A DNA stretch of 64,000 nt from Pelagicoccus albus (GTDB lineage: Bacteria; Verrucomicrobiota; Verrucomicrobiia; Opitutales; Opitutaceae), in contig NZ_JACHVC010000001.1 of the NCBI RefSeq assembly GCF_014230145.1, forward strand, positions 124,001 through 188,000. The letters run 5' to 3'. Under the pieces are notes generated by a model, which saw nothing but the letters and a program-made list of their open reading frames with translations, was not told the origin of the DNA and made no database searches. This document shows, in pieces, positions 18,937 through 27,835 of this stretch. Positions within the stretch are counted from its first letter, which is position 1. Every line of letters begins with the position of its first letter. Both the position numbers and the translations under genes were made by a program.

Positions 18937-19803
18937 ATGAACACAGCAACACAAATTACATCCGATGCCAAAGCGCATACTATCCTCGTCATCGGCGCGA
19001 GTGGAAAAACGGGCCGCCGCGTGACTGAACGGCTTCGTAATGCGAACATCGCCGTCAAAGCGGCTTCCCGATCAAGCGAGACCCGCTTTGACTGGGACGA
19101 TCAAGCGACTTGGGAACCTGCCATAAGCGGAGCGACAGGGGCCTACATAACGGTCTATCCGGACCTTTCCTTCCCGGGAGTCGCCGATCGGGTGCAGGCT
19201 TTCGCCGAACTCGCGGTCGCAAACGGCTGCAAGCGTTTGGTCTTGTTGTCCGGGCGAGGGGAGGAGGGCGCTCTCGATTCGGAGAACCGACTCAGGGCCT
19301 CGGGCGCTGATTGGACCATCGTTCGCTGCTCCGTTTTCAGCCAGAACTTTAGCGAGTCGTTCCAGGACGCGATCCGCCATGGGTTTCTTTCTATGCCAGT
19401 TGGCGATATTCTAGAGCCTTTTATAGATGCCGATGACATCGCCGAGGTCGCTAGCGCCGCTTTTCTTGATGATCGGCATGTGGGGCAAGTCTACGAGCTT
19501 TCGGGGCCGCGCCTGCTTTCTATGCAAGATGTTGTGCACGACTTAAGCGACGCTCTTGGTCGGGAAGTCCAGTTCCAATCAGTATCCGTAGAAGCATACG
19601 CGGAAGAACTGGAGCAGCACGGCTTCCCGAAGGAAGAGTCGCTGCCAGTCGCCCAATTGATCGCCGACGTCTTGGATGGAAGAAACGCGTACCTAGCGGA
19701 TGGAGTCCAACGCGCCCTCGGTCGCGAAGCGAAGGACTTTGCCGATTTCGCCAGGGACGCGGCCGCGGAAGGCATTTGGGATTTGGAGGAGGTTCAAGCA
19801 TGA
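18937..19803 (+). CDS. NmrA-like atypical short-chain dehydrogenase
   Basis: A 288-residue Rossmann-fold protein. The nucleotide-binding motif is VIGASGKTGRRV (~17-28), followed by a second strand with AASRSS and then VYPDLSFPGVADRV, LVLLSGRGE, and a C-terminal substrate part (YELSGPRLLSMQDVVHDLSDALGREV). The canonical Tyr-x3-Lys pair of classical dehydrogenases is absent, as usual for NmrA/NAD(P)H-azoreductase-like members, which act as quinone or flavin reductases or as redox sensors. Its substrate cannot be assigned. It starts an operon with DUF1772 and SnoaL-like genes (ATGA overlap with the next gene) and is divergent from the AraC regulator. Confidence 0.85.
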   Translation: MNTATQITSDAKAHTILVIGASGKTGRRVTERLRNANIAVKAASRSSETRFDWDDQATWEPAISGATGAYITVYPDLSFPGVADRVQAFAELAVANGCKRLVLLSGRGEEGALDSENRLRASGADWTIVRCSVFSQNFSESFQDAIRHGFLSMPVGDILEPFIDADDIAEVASAAFLDDRHVGQVYELSGPRLLSMQDVVHDLSDALGREVQFQSVSVEAYAEELEQHGFPKEESLPVAQLIADVLDGRNAYLADGVQRALGREAKDFADFARDAAAEGIWDLEEVQA

Positions 19804-20288
19804 ACATTCTATTGCTAAACCTGCTCCTTGCCGGGCTCGTGGGAACCGCTCTGGTGGGAGGTCTGCTTTATGCCTTTTCCGTTTGTATCATGAAAGCCCT
19901 TGCAGGCTTGACGGACGCTGAGGGGATCAAAGCCATGCAGACGATCAACCGAGTGATATTGAACCCGACATTCTTCCTCTCGTTTATCGGGACGGCCGTT
20001 CTCTCACTCGTAAACGGAGCCTTCGTTCTGATGGGATGGGCCGGAGACTTTCCCGATATCTTCATCTTCGCCTCGGCCTTCTATTTGTTCGGTGTTTTCT
20101 TGGTGACTGCCAGGGGAAACGTGCCGCTAAACCATAAGCTCGACGCTCTGCAAGCGGAGCGTGGAAGCGAATTTTGGAAGATCTACCTGAAGGACTGGAC
20201 TCGCCTAAATCATCTTCGAACCGTCGCCGCGACTATCTCCGTTTTTCTCTATGGTGTCGGTTTTGTCCAATACACTTTTCAACCCTAA
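19800..20288 (+). CDS. DUF1772 family membrane protein
   Basis: A 162-residue protein with four predicted transmembrane segments (~5-28, ~55-75, ~80-100, ~135-155). The pattern fits DUF1772, a family that includes anthrone-oxygenase-like proteins (YAFSVCIMKALAGL, MQTINRVILNPTFF, ARGNVPLN). The NVPLN motif with the preceding Arg is typical. The start ATG overlaps the NmrA stop codon (ATGA), so translation is probably coupled. Catalytic function is not proven for bacterial members. Confidence 0.8.
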   Translation: MNILLLNLLLAGLVGTALVGGLLYAFSVCIMKALAGLTDAEGIKAMQTINRVILNPTFFLSFIGTAVLSLVNGAFVLMGWAGDFPDIFIFASAFYLFGVFLVTARGNVPLNHKLDALQAERGSEFWKIYLKDWTRLNHLRTVAATISVFLYGVGFVQYTFQP

Positions 20289-20306
20289 GCACAACAACTC
20301 TAAGTC

Positions 20307-20708
20307 ATGAACAACACAGAGATTATCCAAATATTCATCGAAGAAGTCTTCAACCGAGGTAACTTGAACGCTATCCAGGAAATTGCCCACCCGAACTACC
20401 GTTACAGTTCCCCAAGTGACAAGATGGATGGTCAGGAAGAGCTAGCGGCATTCGTCGTCGCTTTCAGGTCCGCCTTTCCCGACTTGAAGATGGCGGTTCT
20501 CAACCAGCTATCGGAGGGAGACGCGGTATTCACTCGGATCCAGATTACTGGCACCCATCGAGGCGAGTTTCTCGGAATGCCTGCCACTGGAAAACGTGTC
20601 GATATCGAAGGCTGCGTCCTGAGTACCCTACGGAACGGGCAAATCATCGAAGAGTGGGAATTGACCGACCAGCTAACTTTGCTGCAGCAGCTCGGCGCGG
20701 TCGCTTAG
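20307..20708 (+). CDS. SnoaL-like/NTF2-fold ester cyclase family protein
   Basis: A 133-residue small alpha+beta barrel protein. The sequence follows the SnoaL-like pattern (IIQIFIEEVFNRGNLNAIQEI, then FRSAFPDLKMAV, FTRIQITGTHRGEFLGMPATGKRV and IIEEWELTDQLTLLQQLG). SnoaL-type proteins are polyketide cyclases or, more often in such contexts, uncharacterised small-molecule binding enzymes. It starts 18 bases after DUF1772 and is the last gene of the AraC-controlled operon, followed by a strong terminator. Confidence 0.88.
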   Translation: MNNTEIIQIFIEEVFNRGNLNAIQEIAHPNYRYSSPSDKMDGQEELAAFVVAFRSAFPDLKMAVLNQLSEGDAVFTRIQITGTHRGEFLGMPATGKRVDIEGCVLSTLRNGQIIEEWELTDQLTLLQQLGAVA

Positions 20709-20767
20709 GCTCAGGTTGAGCCGAGGGGGGCTCTCGCGGAGCTATCCGAATAATCAGTTTTTGAAGG

Positions 20768-20801
20768 GAACGTCTCCGTCTCGGGAGGCGTTCTTTTTTT
20801 G
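20768..20801 (+). terminator. Rho-independent terminator of the NmrA operon
   Basis: A 10-base stem (gaacgtctcc 20768-20777 with ggaggcgttc 20784-20793, one G-T pair) is followed by a run of eight T. Confidence 0.88.
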
Positions 20802-20967
20802 TTTCTCGGCGATTTCCTCCGAGCGGTTTCCTTGTTCATGCCGATTGGATGCTGACTGGCGAAGAGCTGCTGGTCCGAGTGTTGTCAAAACCCAGTCAAA
20901 TTTCTGGGAGATTTGCGCGGAGGTTTTTTTGAGGGATAGTGAAGGCCGCCTAGTTCTCTCGCTTCTT

Positions 20968-21681
20968 ATGTTACGCGCAATACTGCCTGTCCTTTGTGGA
21001 GCAGCTATGCTGCACGCTCACACCGTCGATGCCCGCCCCGGTTTTTTCGACATTAACCTATATCCAGTTTTTACTGACGTGAAGGCTGATTCGGTAGCGA
21101 CTGTAAATGTATTTTCTTCGCTTTCCGACAGATGGCACTACGCGAGCCTAACCAATATTATCCGTGAAGAAGAAACGGATAGTTTCTCTACGGGGTACAA
21201 GTATTACACCGAGCAGAATTTCCGCTGGAAGGTTTCCGAAGACTCGGCTTTCGACCTTACCACTCAACTGAATTTTCGAAGCGGTAGCCAAAATGACAGG
21301 TATCGTTTCGGTGTGAGATGCAGGCTAGATGATACCGCTCCGTTTCAGGCGCTTTTCGATAAGTGGAAACTAAGTTACTCGATCAACCTACATGCCTTGC
21401 AAATAGACGAGGAGCCGGGAGATGTCTGGCAGGTCGAGCATGTGTTCCGTAAGTCTTTCTCGGGGAGGCTGGAGCGTTTATATCTAGCTGGTTTTATTGA
21501 TCACACCTTTGATCAAGAGCTCCCCGCCTTACAGGAGCCTTCCTACATCGTAGCGGAGGCTCAGCTTGGCTGGAAACTTCAGGAAAGCCTGTATTTAGTG
21601 ACAGAATACAGAGTGAATGAATACCGGATCGGACGGGAATGGAATTTGTCGGGAGGAATTCAATACTTAGTCCGTTGGTAG
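20968..21681 (+). CDS. Hypothetical exported protein, probably an outer-membrane beta-barrel
   Basis: I do not recognise a family. From the ATG at 20968 the product has 237 residues, with a signal peptide (MLRAILPVLCGAAMLHAHT) and an alternating polar/aromatic pattern suggesting amphipathic beta strands: WHYASLTNIIREE, YKYYTEQNFRWKV, FDLTTQLNFRSGS, YRFGVRCRLDD, LSYSINLHALQI, LYLVTEYRVNEYRI, and a final WNLSGGIQYLVRW with a C-terminal aromatic residue. Longer in-frame starts upstream would run through the terminator of the preceding operon and give no signal peptide. It precedes a periplasmic-binding lipoprotein by 20 bases and may be part of the same sensing unit. Confidence 0.65.
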   Translation: MLRAILPVLCGAAMLHAHTVDARPGFFDINLYPVFTDVKADSVATVNVFSSLSDRWHYASLTNIIREEETDSFSTGYKYYTEQNFRWKVSEDSAFDLTTQLNFRSGSQNDRYRFGVRCRLDDTAPFQALFDKWKLSYSINLHALQIDEEPGDVWQVEHVFRKSFSGRLERLYLAGFIDHTFDQELPALQEPSYIVAEAQLGWKLQESLYLVTEYRVNEYRIGREWNLSGGIQYLVRW

Positions 21682-21701
21682 AGTCTAGGGTCCGCCTATA
21701 A

Positions 21702-22847
21702 ATGTTGTTCAGCATGAGAAGATCTTACGTTTGTTTGGTAGTTGCGAGCTTGCTGGTTCTCCTTTCGGGATGTTCCCCAAAGGAGCCGGAACGCATACAC
21801 ATCGGCTTTATTGGCCCCTTGACTGGTAATGCCGAGGACATGGGATCTGGGGCTGCTAGAGCGATTACCTTGGCTGTAAGCGAATACAATAGCCGCCGCG
21901 CCCCGCACGAGCCAGAGGTGCAGCTTCATGTTAAGAATGACTTTTGGGACGGCAACAATGCCAAACCCTTGTATGACGAGCTGCGACAAGAGCATGACAT
22001 AAAGGTACTGCTGATGAGCCACACAGATGGGACCATTGCTTTGCAAGAGGATATTGCTCGAGACGGTGTTGTACTGATCAATTCCTTGAACAATGACGAT
22101 TTGCTGGCAGGCCTGAACGAGTACACCTTTACGGTGGGCAAGAAGACTGAGGAGGCTGCCCAATTAGTCGCTGGCAGGGTGATAGAGCTAGGGAAACGCA
22201 CGATTCGGGGCTTTCACGTGGACAATAACTTTATGACCATTTTCGGAGAGAGCTTTACGGAGGAGGTAAGCCATTTTGGCGTCGATTCGCGGCTGGTGTC
22301 GGTAGGGATAGAGAAAGAGGACTACAGGGAGGACCTGATGGCGTTCAAAGAGGAGGGGTGCGATGCCCTCGTGTTTTTTGGGTATAAGAATCTTGGGTAC
22401 GCGATGAAGCAGGCTAGAGAACTCGGATTCGAATGCGGATTCTTTGGGTCGACGACTATGCTTGGAAAAGGCTTTTTCGAAAATTCGGAGGGAGCCCAAG
22501 TCGGGACTGAGTTCTCTTATTTTACCGAAGCCGATGGTAACTACGTAATCGCGAGGCGGTTTCTCGATCGCTATCAAAAGAAATTTGACGATTTGCCCTC
22601 TGCGGTATGGCCCGCAATGCAAGCTTACGACGCGGTTAATATAGCGCTGTCACTAATCAAGAAATGGGCGGCTTCCACGCAATCTATTCCGCTTGCAGAT
22701 TACTTGAGAACGGAGTTGCTAGAGCTCGAATTTTATCAGGGGGTTTGCGGGAACCTTGCCATGAAGAAAGATGGTACTTCGCGAGGAATCTACTTTTCGC
22801 TCTACGAAATCAAAGGATTGGAAGAGGTCGCGAAAGTGAGGCGCTAG
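21702..22847 (+). CDS. Periplasmic-binding lipoprotein (type I fold, branched-chain amino-acid binding-like)
   Basis: A 381-residue lipoprotein. The signal sequence ends in the lipobox LLSGC (Cys24), then [32 protein letters not shown] begins a Leu/Ile/Val-binding-protein-like type I fold (Peripla_BP_6). Later blocks [19 protein letters not shown] and ALVFFGYKN fit the second lobe. No permease or ATPase genes are adjacent. Instead a hybrid kinase with a periplasmic domain starts 2 bases after the stop, so this protein probably serves as a ligand-binding partner for the kinase rather than for transport. An alternative start four codons downstream exists. Confidence 0.85.
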   Translation: MLFSMRRSYVCLVVASLLVLLSGCSPKEPERIHIGFIGPLTGNAEDMGSGAARAITLAVSEYNSRRAPHEPEVQLHVKNDFWDGNNAKPLYDELRQEHDIKVLLMSHTDGTIALQEDIARDGVVLINSLNNDDLLAGLNEYTFTVGKKTEEAAQLVAGRVIELGKRTIRGFHVDNNFMTIFGESFTEEVSHFGVDSRLVSVGIEKEDYREDLMAFKEEGCDALVFFGYKNLGYAMKQARELGFECGFFGSTTMLGKGFFENSEGAQVGTEFSYFTEADGNYVIARRFLDRYQKKFDDLPSAVWPAMQAYDAVNIALSLIKKWAASTQSIPLADYLRTELLELEFYQGVCGNLAMKKDGTSRGIYFSLYEIKGLEEVAKVRR

Positions 22848-22849
22848 GT

Positions 22850-25285
22850 ATGACGATCAAAGCTAAGTTAGCGGGTGTATTCACACTCATGGTGGGCGTG
22901 ATCCTATCGGTCGTTTTTCTCAATCGGCAAGTAGCGCGAGATGCTCAGGGTGAGTTGGAGCAATACTTAAACGAAATCCAGCCGAATATAGAGCTGGTCA
23001 AGCAGGCTCGTGAATCGACCAATGAAATGGATCTGATACTCCGGGATAATATCTCGGAGCGTCATGTTGTGAGCTACGAGGAGCTGCCGCGCCTCAAGCA
23101 GCTCGCCGAGGTCGAAATTCCCTACCTGCTTTCAGCTCTTAAAGTTAGCCTAGAATCGTCTGTCCTGCACTCTCAAGAGAAGTATCACCTCGCCAATATC
23201 GTTTCGGAGGGAAATCTTTTCTACTCGTCAGCTCTAGAAGCGATGAATCTTTTGGAAGGCTTTCGTATCGGAACGATCGATACTGAAGGTTTGGAGGTGA
23301 GTGCGGATGATCTAGAGCCGCGGATGATTGATGCTCATCGCTCGCTCGAGCATGGCTTTGCAGAGGCTCTACTACTTTTGGAGAGTCGTGGTCTCTCGGC
23401 CCAAAAGCGAGTTCACGAATCTTTGGATCGCGTAAGGAAATTAGTCTCTTATGCGGGCTTTTTTGGGGGCGGGGTAACCCTGCTACTTATCTTGCAGCTT
23501 TTGAAAGACGTAAGTTCGCAAACGACGAAGCTGATCGAAGGAATCGAAAGGGTTAGATCGGGAAATTTGGACGCGAAGGTTAAGGTCGAAGGCAAGAATG
23601 AGCTCTCGAAGTTGGCTGTGTTTTTCAATGAAATGACTAAAGCCTTGAGGGAGTCTAAAGCCTCCTTGCAGGAAGCGGTGGAGGAAGCGAGGGAGGCGAG
23701 CAACGCCAAGTCGGAATTTCTGGCCAACATGAGTCATGAGATCAGGACACCGATGAATGGGGTGATTGGAATGAGTAATCTCCTCTTGGATACAGAGCTA
23801 AATGAAGAACAGTTCAGCCAAGCCAGCAACATTAAGCGTAGCAGCGAAGCCTTATTGCTTGTCGTAAATGACATACTGGATTTTTCGAAAGTCGAAGCGG
23901 GCAAGCTTAGTTTGGAGAGTTACGAGTTCGACCTTTTGAATTTAATAGACGATGTGGTGGGCTTGCTGGGACCTGGAGCGGTGAGCCAAGGCTTGGGAAT
24001 CGTGTCCGGCTGGAGTGGTCGGGTCCCTACCAAATTAAATGGGGACGGTGGTCGACTTCGGCAGATCCTCATGAACCTAGTGGGCAACGCCATTAAGTTT
24101 ACGGAAAAGGGAGAAGTCGCCGTCATGGTAGAGACAAAGGAGCTTTGTGAGGGTGAAGTGTTGCTTCGGTTTACCATTCGAGATACCGGAATTGGCATCC
24201 CTCGAGAAAAAGCAGATAAGCTCTTCGACAAGTTCTCCCAGCTAGACGCCTCGCATTCTCGCAAGTATGGCGGAACGGGGTTAGGCCTCGCGATATCTCG
24301 CCAGCTTGTCTTGTTGATGGCGGGCGAGATGGGGGTTGTGAGCCCCGTTACAGAGGACTATGTCGAGCAAGGCGAAGGCGGCCCGGGATCGGAGTTTTGG
24401 TTCACCGCTCGCTTTGAAATTTCCGAATCACAAACTCCACTTCTGTATGATTTTGCTCCGGTAGAGGGAAAGTCGCTGCTGCTTGTCGACAATAACCCGA
24501 ATAGCCGTCGGAGCATAGCGAGCACTTTGACAAGTTGGGGGCTTCAGGTGACGTCCGTGGAAAGTGGATTTAAAGCCCTAGAGCAACTAAGCGTTAGGCA
24601 ATTTGAAATAGCTCTTATCAACAAGGATATGCCCTTGATGGATGGGCTTCGACTTTCGGCCGCTATCCGAGAGATGGATACGGTCAGTGGCTTGAAGGTT
24701 CTAATCATGAGTTCAGCGGATGACCGGATAACGGCCGAGGACCTTGACTCCTTCGGAATCTCCGGCGAGTTGACTAAGCCGGTTTTATATCGAGACCTCC
24801 GGGCGACCTTCGAGTCGATTTTCGCTAATGGGTCTGAGAGAGCGGGGAAACCTTTGGGAGATCAGGGATCTTTCCGAGGAAACCCGTTGGATGGACTCAG
24901 GGTGCTTGTGGCTGAGGATAATCATACCAATCAGCTGGTCGTCAAAGGGATGCTGGCCAAATTGGGAGCCAACGCTGAAATTGTGGTCAATGGAGTCGAG
25001 GCCATCGAAGCCCTTCGTGCTCGGCGATACGACCTAGTTCTAATGGACATGCAAATGCCTATCATGGATGGCATTGAGGCGACTCGAAAAATCCGGCGAG
25101 GAGAGTCAGGCCCCGATTCGGTTGACATCCCTGTTGTCGCTCTCACTGCCAATGCGATGGAAGCAGACAAGGAACGATGCTTAGAGGTAGGCATGTGGGG
25201 AGTTGTGACCAAGCCGATAGAGCCTTCCCGCTTGGTGGAGTCCTTGAAAGGCGCCTTGGAAGCAAGAAACGCTCGTAGCGGCTAG
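22850..25285 (+). CDS. Membrane hybrid histidine kinase with HAMP, HisKA-HATPase, pseudoREC-REC
   Basis: An 811-residue protein. Transmembrane helix 1 (~7-25) and helix 2 (~198-220) flank a ~170-residue helical periplasmic domain. HAMP (~222-275) precedes the H-box with His296 in [16 protein letters not shown]. The ATPase domain has [17 protein letters not shown] and [10 protein letters not shown]. In REC1 the phospho-acceptor position is Asn591 ([11 protein letters not shown]) and the acidic pair is Asp-Asn, so it cannot be phosphorylated in the usual way. REC2 is intact at the acceptor, Asp733 in [11 protein letters not shown], but the region before its Lys is unusual ([10 protein letters not shown]). 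No HPt is present, unlike the other two hybrid kinases here. The start 2 bases after the lipoprotein gene indicates a sensor pair in which the lipoprotein presents a ligand. Confidence 0.92.
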   Translation: MTIKAKLAGVFTLMVGVILSVVFLNRQVARDAQGELEQYLNEIQPNIELVKQARESTNEMDLILRDNISERHVVSYEELPRLKQLAEVEIPYLLSALKVSLESSVLHSQEKYHLANIVSEGNLFYSSALEAMNLLEGFRIGTIDTEGLEVSADDLEPRMIDAHRSLEHGFAEALLLLESRGLSAQKRVHESLDRVRKLVSYAGFFGGGVTLLLILQLLKDVSSQTTKLIEGIERVRSGNLDAKVKVEGKNELSKLAVFFNEMTKALRESKASLQEAVEEAREASNAKSEFLANMSHEIRTPMNGVIGMSNLLLDTELNEEQFSQASNIKRSSEALLLVVNDILDFSKVEAGKLSLESYEFDLLNLIDDVVGLLGPGAVSQGLGIVSGWSGRVPTKLNGDGGRLRQILMNLVGNAIKFTEKGEVAVMVETKELCEGEVLLRFTIRDTGIGIPREKADKLFDKFSQLDASHSRKYGGTGLGLAISRQLVLLMAGEMGVVSPVTEDYVEQGEGGPGSEFWFTARFEISESQTPLLYDFAPVEGKSLLLVDNNPNSRRSIASTLTSWGLQVTSVESGFKALEQLSVRQFEIALINKDMPLMDGLRLSAAIREMDTVSGLKVLIMSSADDRITAEDLDSFGISGELTKPVLYRDLRATFESIFANGSERAGKPLGDQGSFRGNPLDGLRVLVAEDNHTNQLVVKGMLAKLGANAEIVVNGVEAIEALRARRYDLVLMDMQMPIMDGIEATRKIRRGESGPDSVDIPVVALTANAMEADKERCLEVGMWGVVTKPIEPSRLVESLKGALEARNARSG

Positions 25286-25332
25286 ATCGCGAATTGTACC
25301 GATTCCTTGTTGGGCTAAGACATTAGACTTAC

Positions 25333-25366
25333 AAAAAAACGCCACCTTTTCAGGTGGCGTTTTTTC
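25333..25366. terminator. Bidirectional terminator between hybrid kinase and tRNA-Phe
   Basis: A 9-base stem (acgccacct / aggtggcgt, 25339-25360) is flanked by an A run on the left and a T run on the right, so it can terminate the kinase transcript on the plus strand and the tRNA-Phe transcript on the minus strand. Confidence 0.9.
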
Positions 25367-25389
25367 GGGAGTGATCCGCAGATCTCAAG

Positions 25390-25465
<76 letters not shown>

Positions 25466-25609
25466 GCTGCTTGAAAGATCACGGACAATAGAAGCGGCGC
25501 CCCGCCCGTCAATGGGAATTTTGATTAAATGCGGTTTTTCTTCCTAACTTGTTTTTCTCGAGAAATTTATGGATTTTCATCTCCCTTAGCAGAGCCCGTT
25601 TTGAGGCGA

Positions 25610-27040
25610 TCAGTTGAGAGGGCTTGGCTTGCCGGACACGTCCCACACGCGTCCGTTCGCGACGGTGAAGAGGGACTTGCCTAGGAGGCCTTCTTCTCCT
25701 TTGAGGGCACTGAAGTAGTGAGGGTCCTCGAGCTGGGAGGTGAGGGCGCTCTCGTCTACTGTGTAGCTCGCTTTTGGGTCGAATATGGCGAGGTTGGCCA
25801 TCGCTCCCTCTGTCATGGTTCCGACTGGGAAAGGAAACTGGTAGAACTTGGCCATGTGCTTGGCCGGATTGATGGAGGCGAGAAGATCGATGTCGTGATG
25901 AGTGTAGCCGTAGTGTTGCAGCAGCTCCCCGTAGAACTGGAGACTATGCTCGATGTTTCGCGTCCCTGGCGCCCCGGGGAATCCGTTCTTGAAGCTTTTG
26001 GAAGCCAAAGGATGGGGAGCGTGGTCGGTGCCGAAAAAGATGCTTTGATCGCCCGAGCGAACAGTGTCGCGAGTGATTTCGATCAGGCTGAGCTGATCGG
26101 CCCGGCTTGGGTGGGCGGGACGACGATAGTTTAGGAGGGCGGTTTCTCGCTTTTGGGTGAGGAGGCGCTCCCGGCACCAATAGACGTAGTCGAGTCCGAC
26201 CTCCGCCGGCAGGGCGTAGGGCATTTCGTCACGAGCGTCTAGGATCTGCTGAAGGGCGGGGCCGGTGGGTATGTGGCGTGCGAGTAGGCTGCTGAGTCCC
26301 GCTTCTTTCGCCAGCTCCATGGTTTCCTTTTGGCAGGCGAGGACTGTATCTCCGTTGAAGTACTCATGGTGCAGGAGAATGTCGTCTGGCTGCACGCGGT
26401 CCTTGAATTGGGCGATCGTTTCGTCGCTACGAGCTTGGTCGTTGTGGTAGGAAACGGCCTGGCCACGCCAGAGTTCGAACATGTCCCGCCTTGTTTGCCC
26501 GGTTAGTCCGGAGCCACCAAAAGTAGAGCCAAAGTCTTTTCCCTCGTGCCCGGCTATGGCAGCCGCTCCTGGCTCCATGCGAGGCCACATGACGATGGGG
26601 ATGGGGGCTCCTTGCGTATAGTGGTCTTGAATACGTTCGTGTCGGTATGCACCGACGGGGCCCCACGGAGTGTTGCCCATGGCTCCGACCACGCTTACGC
26701 CGCCTTTGAGAGCCGAGAGGCAGCCGGAGCGAACGGAATAGAGCGAATTGGCTTTCTCGATGTTGGCGACGAGTTCATCGTAGTCGACGCCTTCAGGCCC
26801 ATGTTCTTCCACCTCTTCGCGAGTCGGTATGGCGGTTTCGCGAAAGTGAACGTGCGGGTCGAATCGGCCAAGGGCGACATGAGCCGAATCGGGCAATTCG
26901 ATATCGGCTGTCATAGATCCGCGTAGGTCGATAGAAAGCGGCTCGCCCGGGGTGCAAGTCAAGACGCCTGAGGCGAGCGTTCTGTCATCGAGGTGGATGT
27001 TGCTGGAGGAAATTCGAATAGTTTTTTTCGCTTCGGACAC
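25610..27040 (-). CDS. Dihydroorotase-like amidohydrolase
   Basis: A 476-residue metal-dependent amidohydrolase from the GTG at 27040. The HxH metal motif is in GRFDPHVHFRE (~65-75), further candidate ligands are in GKDFGSTF (possible carbamylated Lys), SYHNDQARSDE and LLHHEYFNGD, and the catalytic Asp is in FFGTDHAPHPL. The sequence layout resembles dihydroorotase, which closes N-carbamoyl-aspartate to dihydroorotate in pyrimidine synthesis; other cyclic amidohydrolases such as hydantoinases are possible. A TTG start at 27106 would add 22 residues resembling a signal peptide, which would be unexpected for a cytoplasmic enzyme, so the shorter start is preferred but not certain. The gene lies between two tRNA genes and may read through into tRNA-Phe. 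Confidence 0.8.
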   Translation of the reverse strand: MSEAKKTIRISSSNIHLDDRTLASGVLTCTPGEPLSIDLRGSMTADIELPDSAHVALGRFDPHVHFRETAIPTREEVEEHGPEGVDYDELVANIEKANSLYSVRSGCLSALKGGVSVVGAMGNTPWGPVGAYRHERIQDHYTQGAPIPIVMWPRMEPGAAAIAGHEGKDFGSTFGGSGLTGQTRRDMFELWRGQAVSYHNDQARSDETIAQFKDRVQPDDILLHHEYFNGDTVLACQKETMELAKEAGLSSLLARHIPTGPALQQILDARDEMPYALPAEVGLDYVYWCRERLLTQKRETALLNYRRPAHPSRADQLSLIEITRDTVRSGDQSIFFGTDHAPHPLASKSFKNGFPGAPGTRNIEHSLQFYGELLQHYGYTHHDIDLLASINPAKHMAKFYQFPFPVGTMTEGAMANLAIFDPKASYTVDESALTSQLEDPHYFSALKGEEGLLGKSLFTVANGRVWDVSGKPSPLN

Positions 27041-27141
27041 GTGGCAAAGGCAAATCGCAATGCCAGCGATTGTCCAGCATAGGAGGCTAGAATTCCGACT
27101 TGCCAAGGGGGAGGGCTCGCCTTCATTTTCAGGACTTGGAC

Positions 27142-27217
27142 GCCGCTCTAGCTCAGTTGGTAGAGCAACTCATTCGTAATGAGTAGGTCGTCGGTTCGAC
27201 TCCGATGAGCGGCTCCA
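27142..27217 (+). tRNA. tRNA-Thr (anticodon CGT)
   Basis: A 76-base cloverleaf with encoded CCA. The acceptor stem GCCGCTC pairs with GAGCGGC; the D-arm is AGCTCAGTTGGTAGAGC; the anticodon stem ACTCA/TGAGT encloses the loop TTCGTAA with anticodon CGT; the T-arm has TCGGTTCGACTCCGA. It is divergent from the dihydroorotase-like gene. Confidence 0.98.
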
Positions 27218-27260
27218 CTTCGTTGCCCCGCCCATCTCCGTCGAACCGCGGGTTCGATGT
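27202..27260 (+). repeat. Direct repeat copy 1: tRNA-Thr 3' end plus flank
   Basis: 59 bases starting in the T-arm of tRNA-Thr (ccgatgagcggctcca) and running 43 bases past it. It is repeated at 27305-27363 with 57 of 59 positions identical. The copy contains a perfect 7-base inverted repeat (tcgaacc-gcg-ggttcga, 27241-27257). Confidence 0.9.
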
Positions 27261-27304
27261 CTCCTCGCGCTGCTCGTCGAGTGTCGTCGCTTTGCTCCTC
27301 GGTA

Positions 27305-27363
27305 CCGATGAGCGGCTCCACTTCGTTGCCCCGCCCACCTCCGTCGAACCGCGGGTCCGATGT
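27305..27363 (+). repeat. Direct repeat copy 2: tRNA-Thr 3'-end remnant
   Basis: A second copy of the 59-base segment, 103 bases downstream of the first, beginning with the last 16 bases of tRNA-Thr including CCA. Two C/T differences distinguish it from copy 1. It is not a functional tRNA because the rest of the gene is missing. Confidence 0.9.
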
Positions 27364-27409
27364 TCCTGCCGAAACTTAGCTCCAGCGTCTGATTAGTCCT
27401 TCACTGCTA

Positions 27410-27796
27410 CTACAGGTATTTTTTGGCCATCGCTTTGAGGACTTTGCGAAGGTCTTTCTCCAATAGTTCCTCTGCTTCCTCTATGCTGACTATTGTTCGT
27501 TTCCGCTCTTTACTCTCTGGATAGCTGTCGTGGATTTTGTCCACCTTCATGTAGTAGATGATCAAATTTTTGGTAGTGCCGTAGCTGACCTTAAACTCGT
27601 TTGGGGAGGATTTTATGGTACCGCTCAGGCCGGCTTCTTCCCAGGCCTCGTCTTTGGCTACCTTCTGTTTGCTGCGATCTTTTTCAGGCTGGCCTTTGGG
27701 GAAGATCCATCGATCTCCCGTGCGGGAGGTAACGAGAACAATCTTAGGTTTGTCTTTGCTGGTGACTGCGAAAACGCCGATTTGGTAATCTGCCAT
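27410..27796 (-). CDS. Nudix hydrolase, DIPP/Ap6A-hydrolase-like
   Basis: A 128-residue single-domain protein. The Nudix region reads WIFPKGQPEKDRSKQKVAKDEAWEEAGL (residues ~30-57, shown here in two parts: the PKGQPE entry and the EAWEEAGL helix). The catalytic EExG core is kept, but the upstream Glu of the box and the usual Arg before it are replaced (Arg and Asp). The W-x-F-P-K-G entry is typical of Nudix enzymes that act on diadenosine or diphosphoinositol polyphosphates, some of which also cut polyphosphate. It is the last gene of the CHAD-ParA-CYTH operon, 39 bases after CYTH, which fits a role in phosphate-polymer metabolism. Substrate is inferred only. Confidence 0.85.
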   Translation of the reverse strand: MADYQIGVFAVTSKDKPKIVLVTSRTGDRWIFPKGQPEKDRSKQKVAKDEAWEEAGLSGTIKSSPNEFKVSYGTTKNLIIYYMKVDKIHDSYPESKERKRTIVSIEEAEELLEKDLRKVLKAMAKKYL

Positions 27797-27835
27797 AAGG
27801 GGCCTGCGTGTGATTTGAAAAAGTTGGGCGGCAAG

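Noticed and set aside
27305-27363. A second tRNA gene after tRNA-Thr.
   Set aside because: Only the last 16 bases of the tRNA are repeated; acceptor 5' half, D-arm and anticodon arm are absent.
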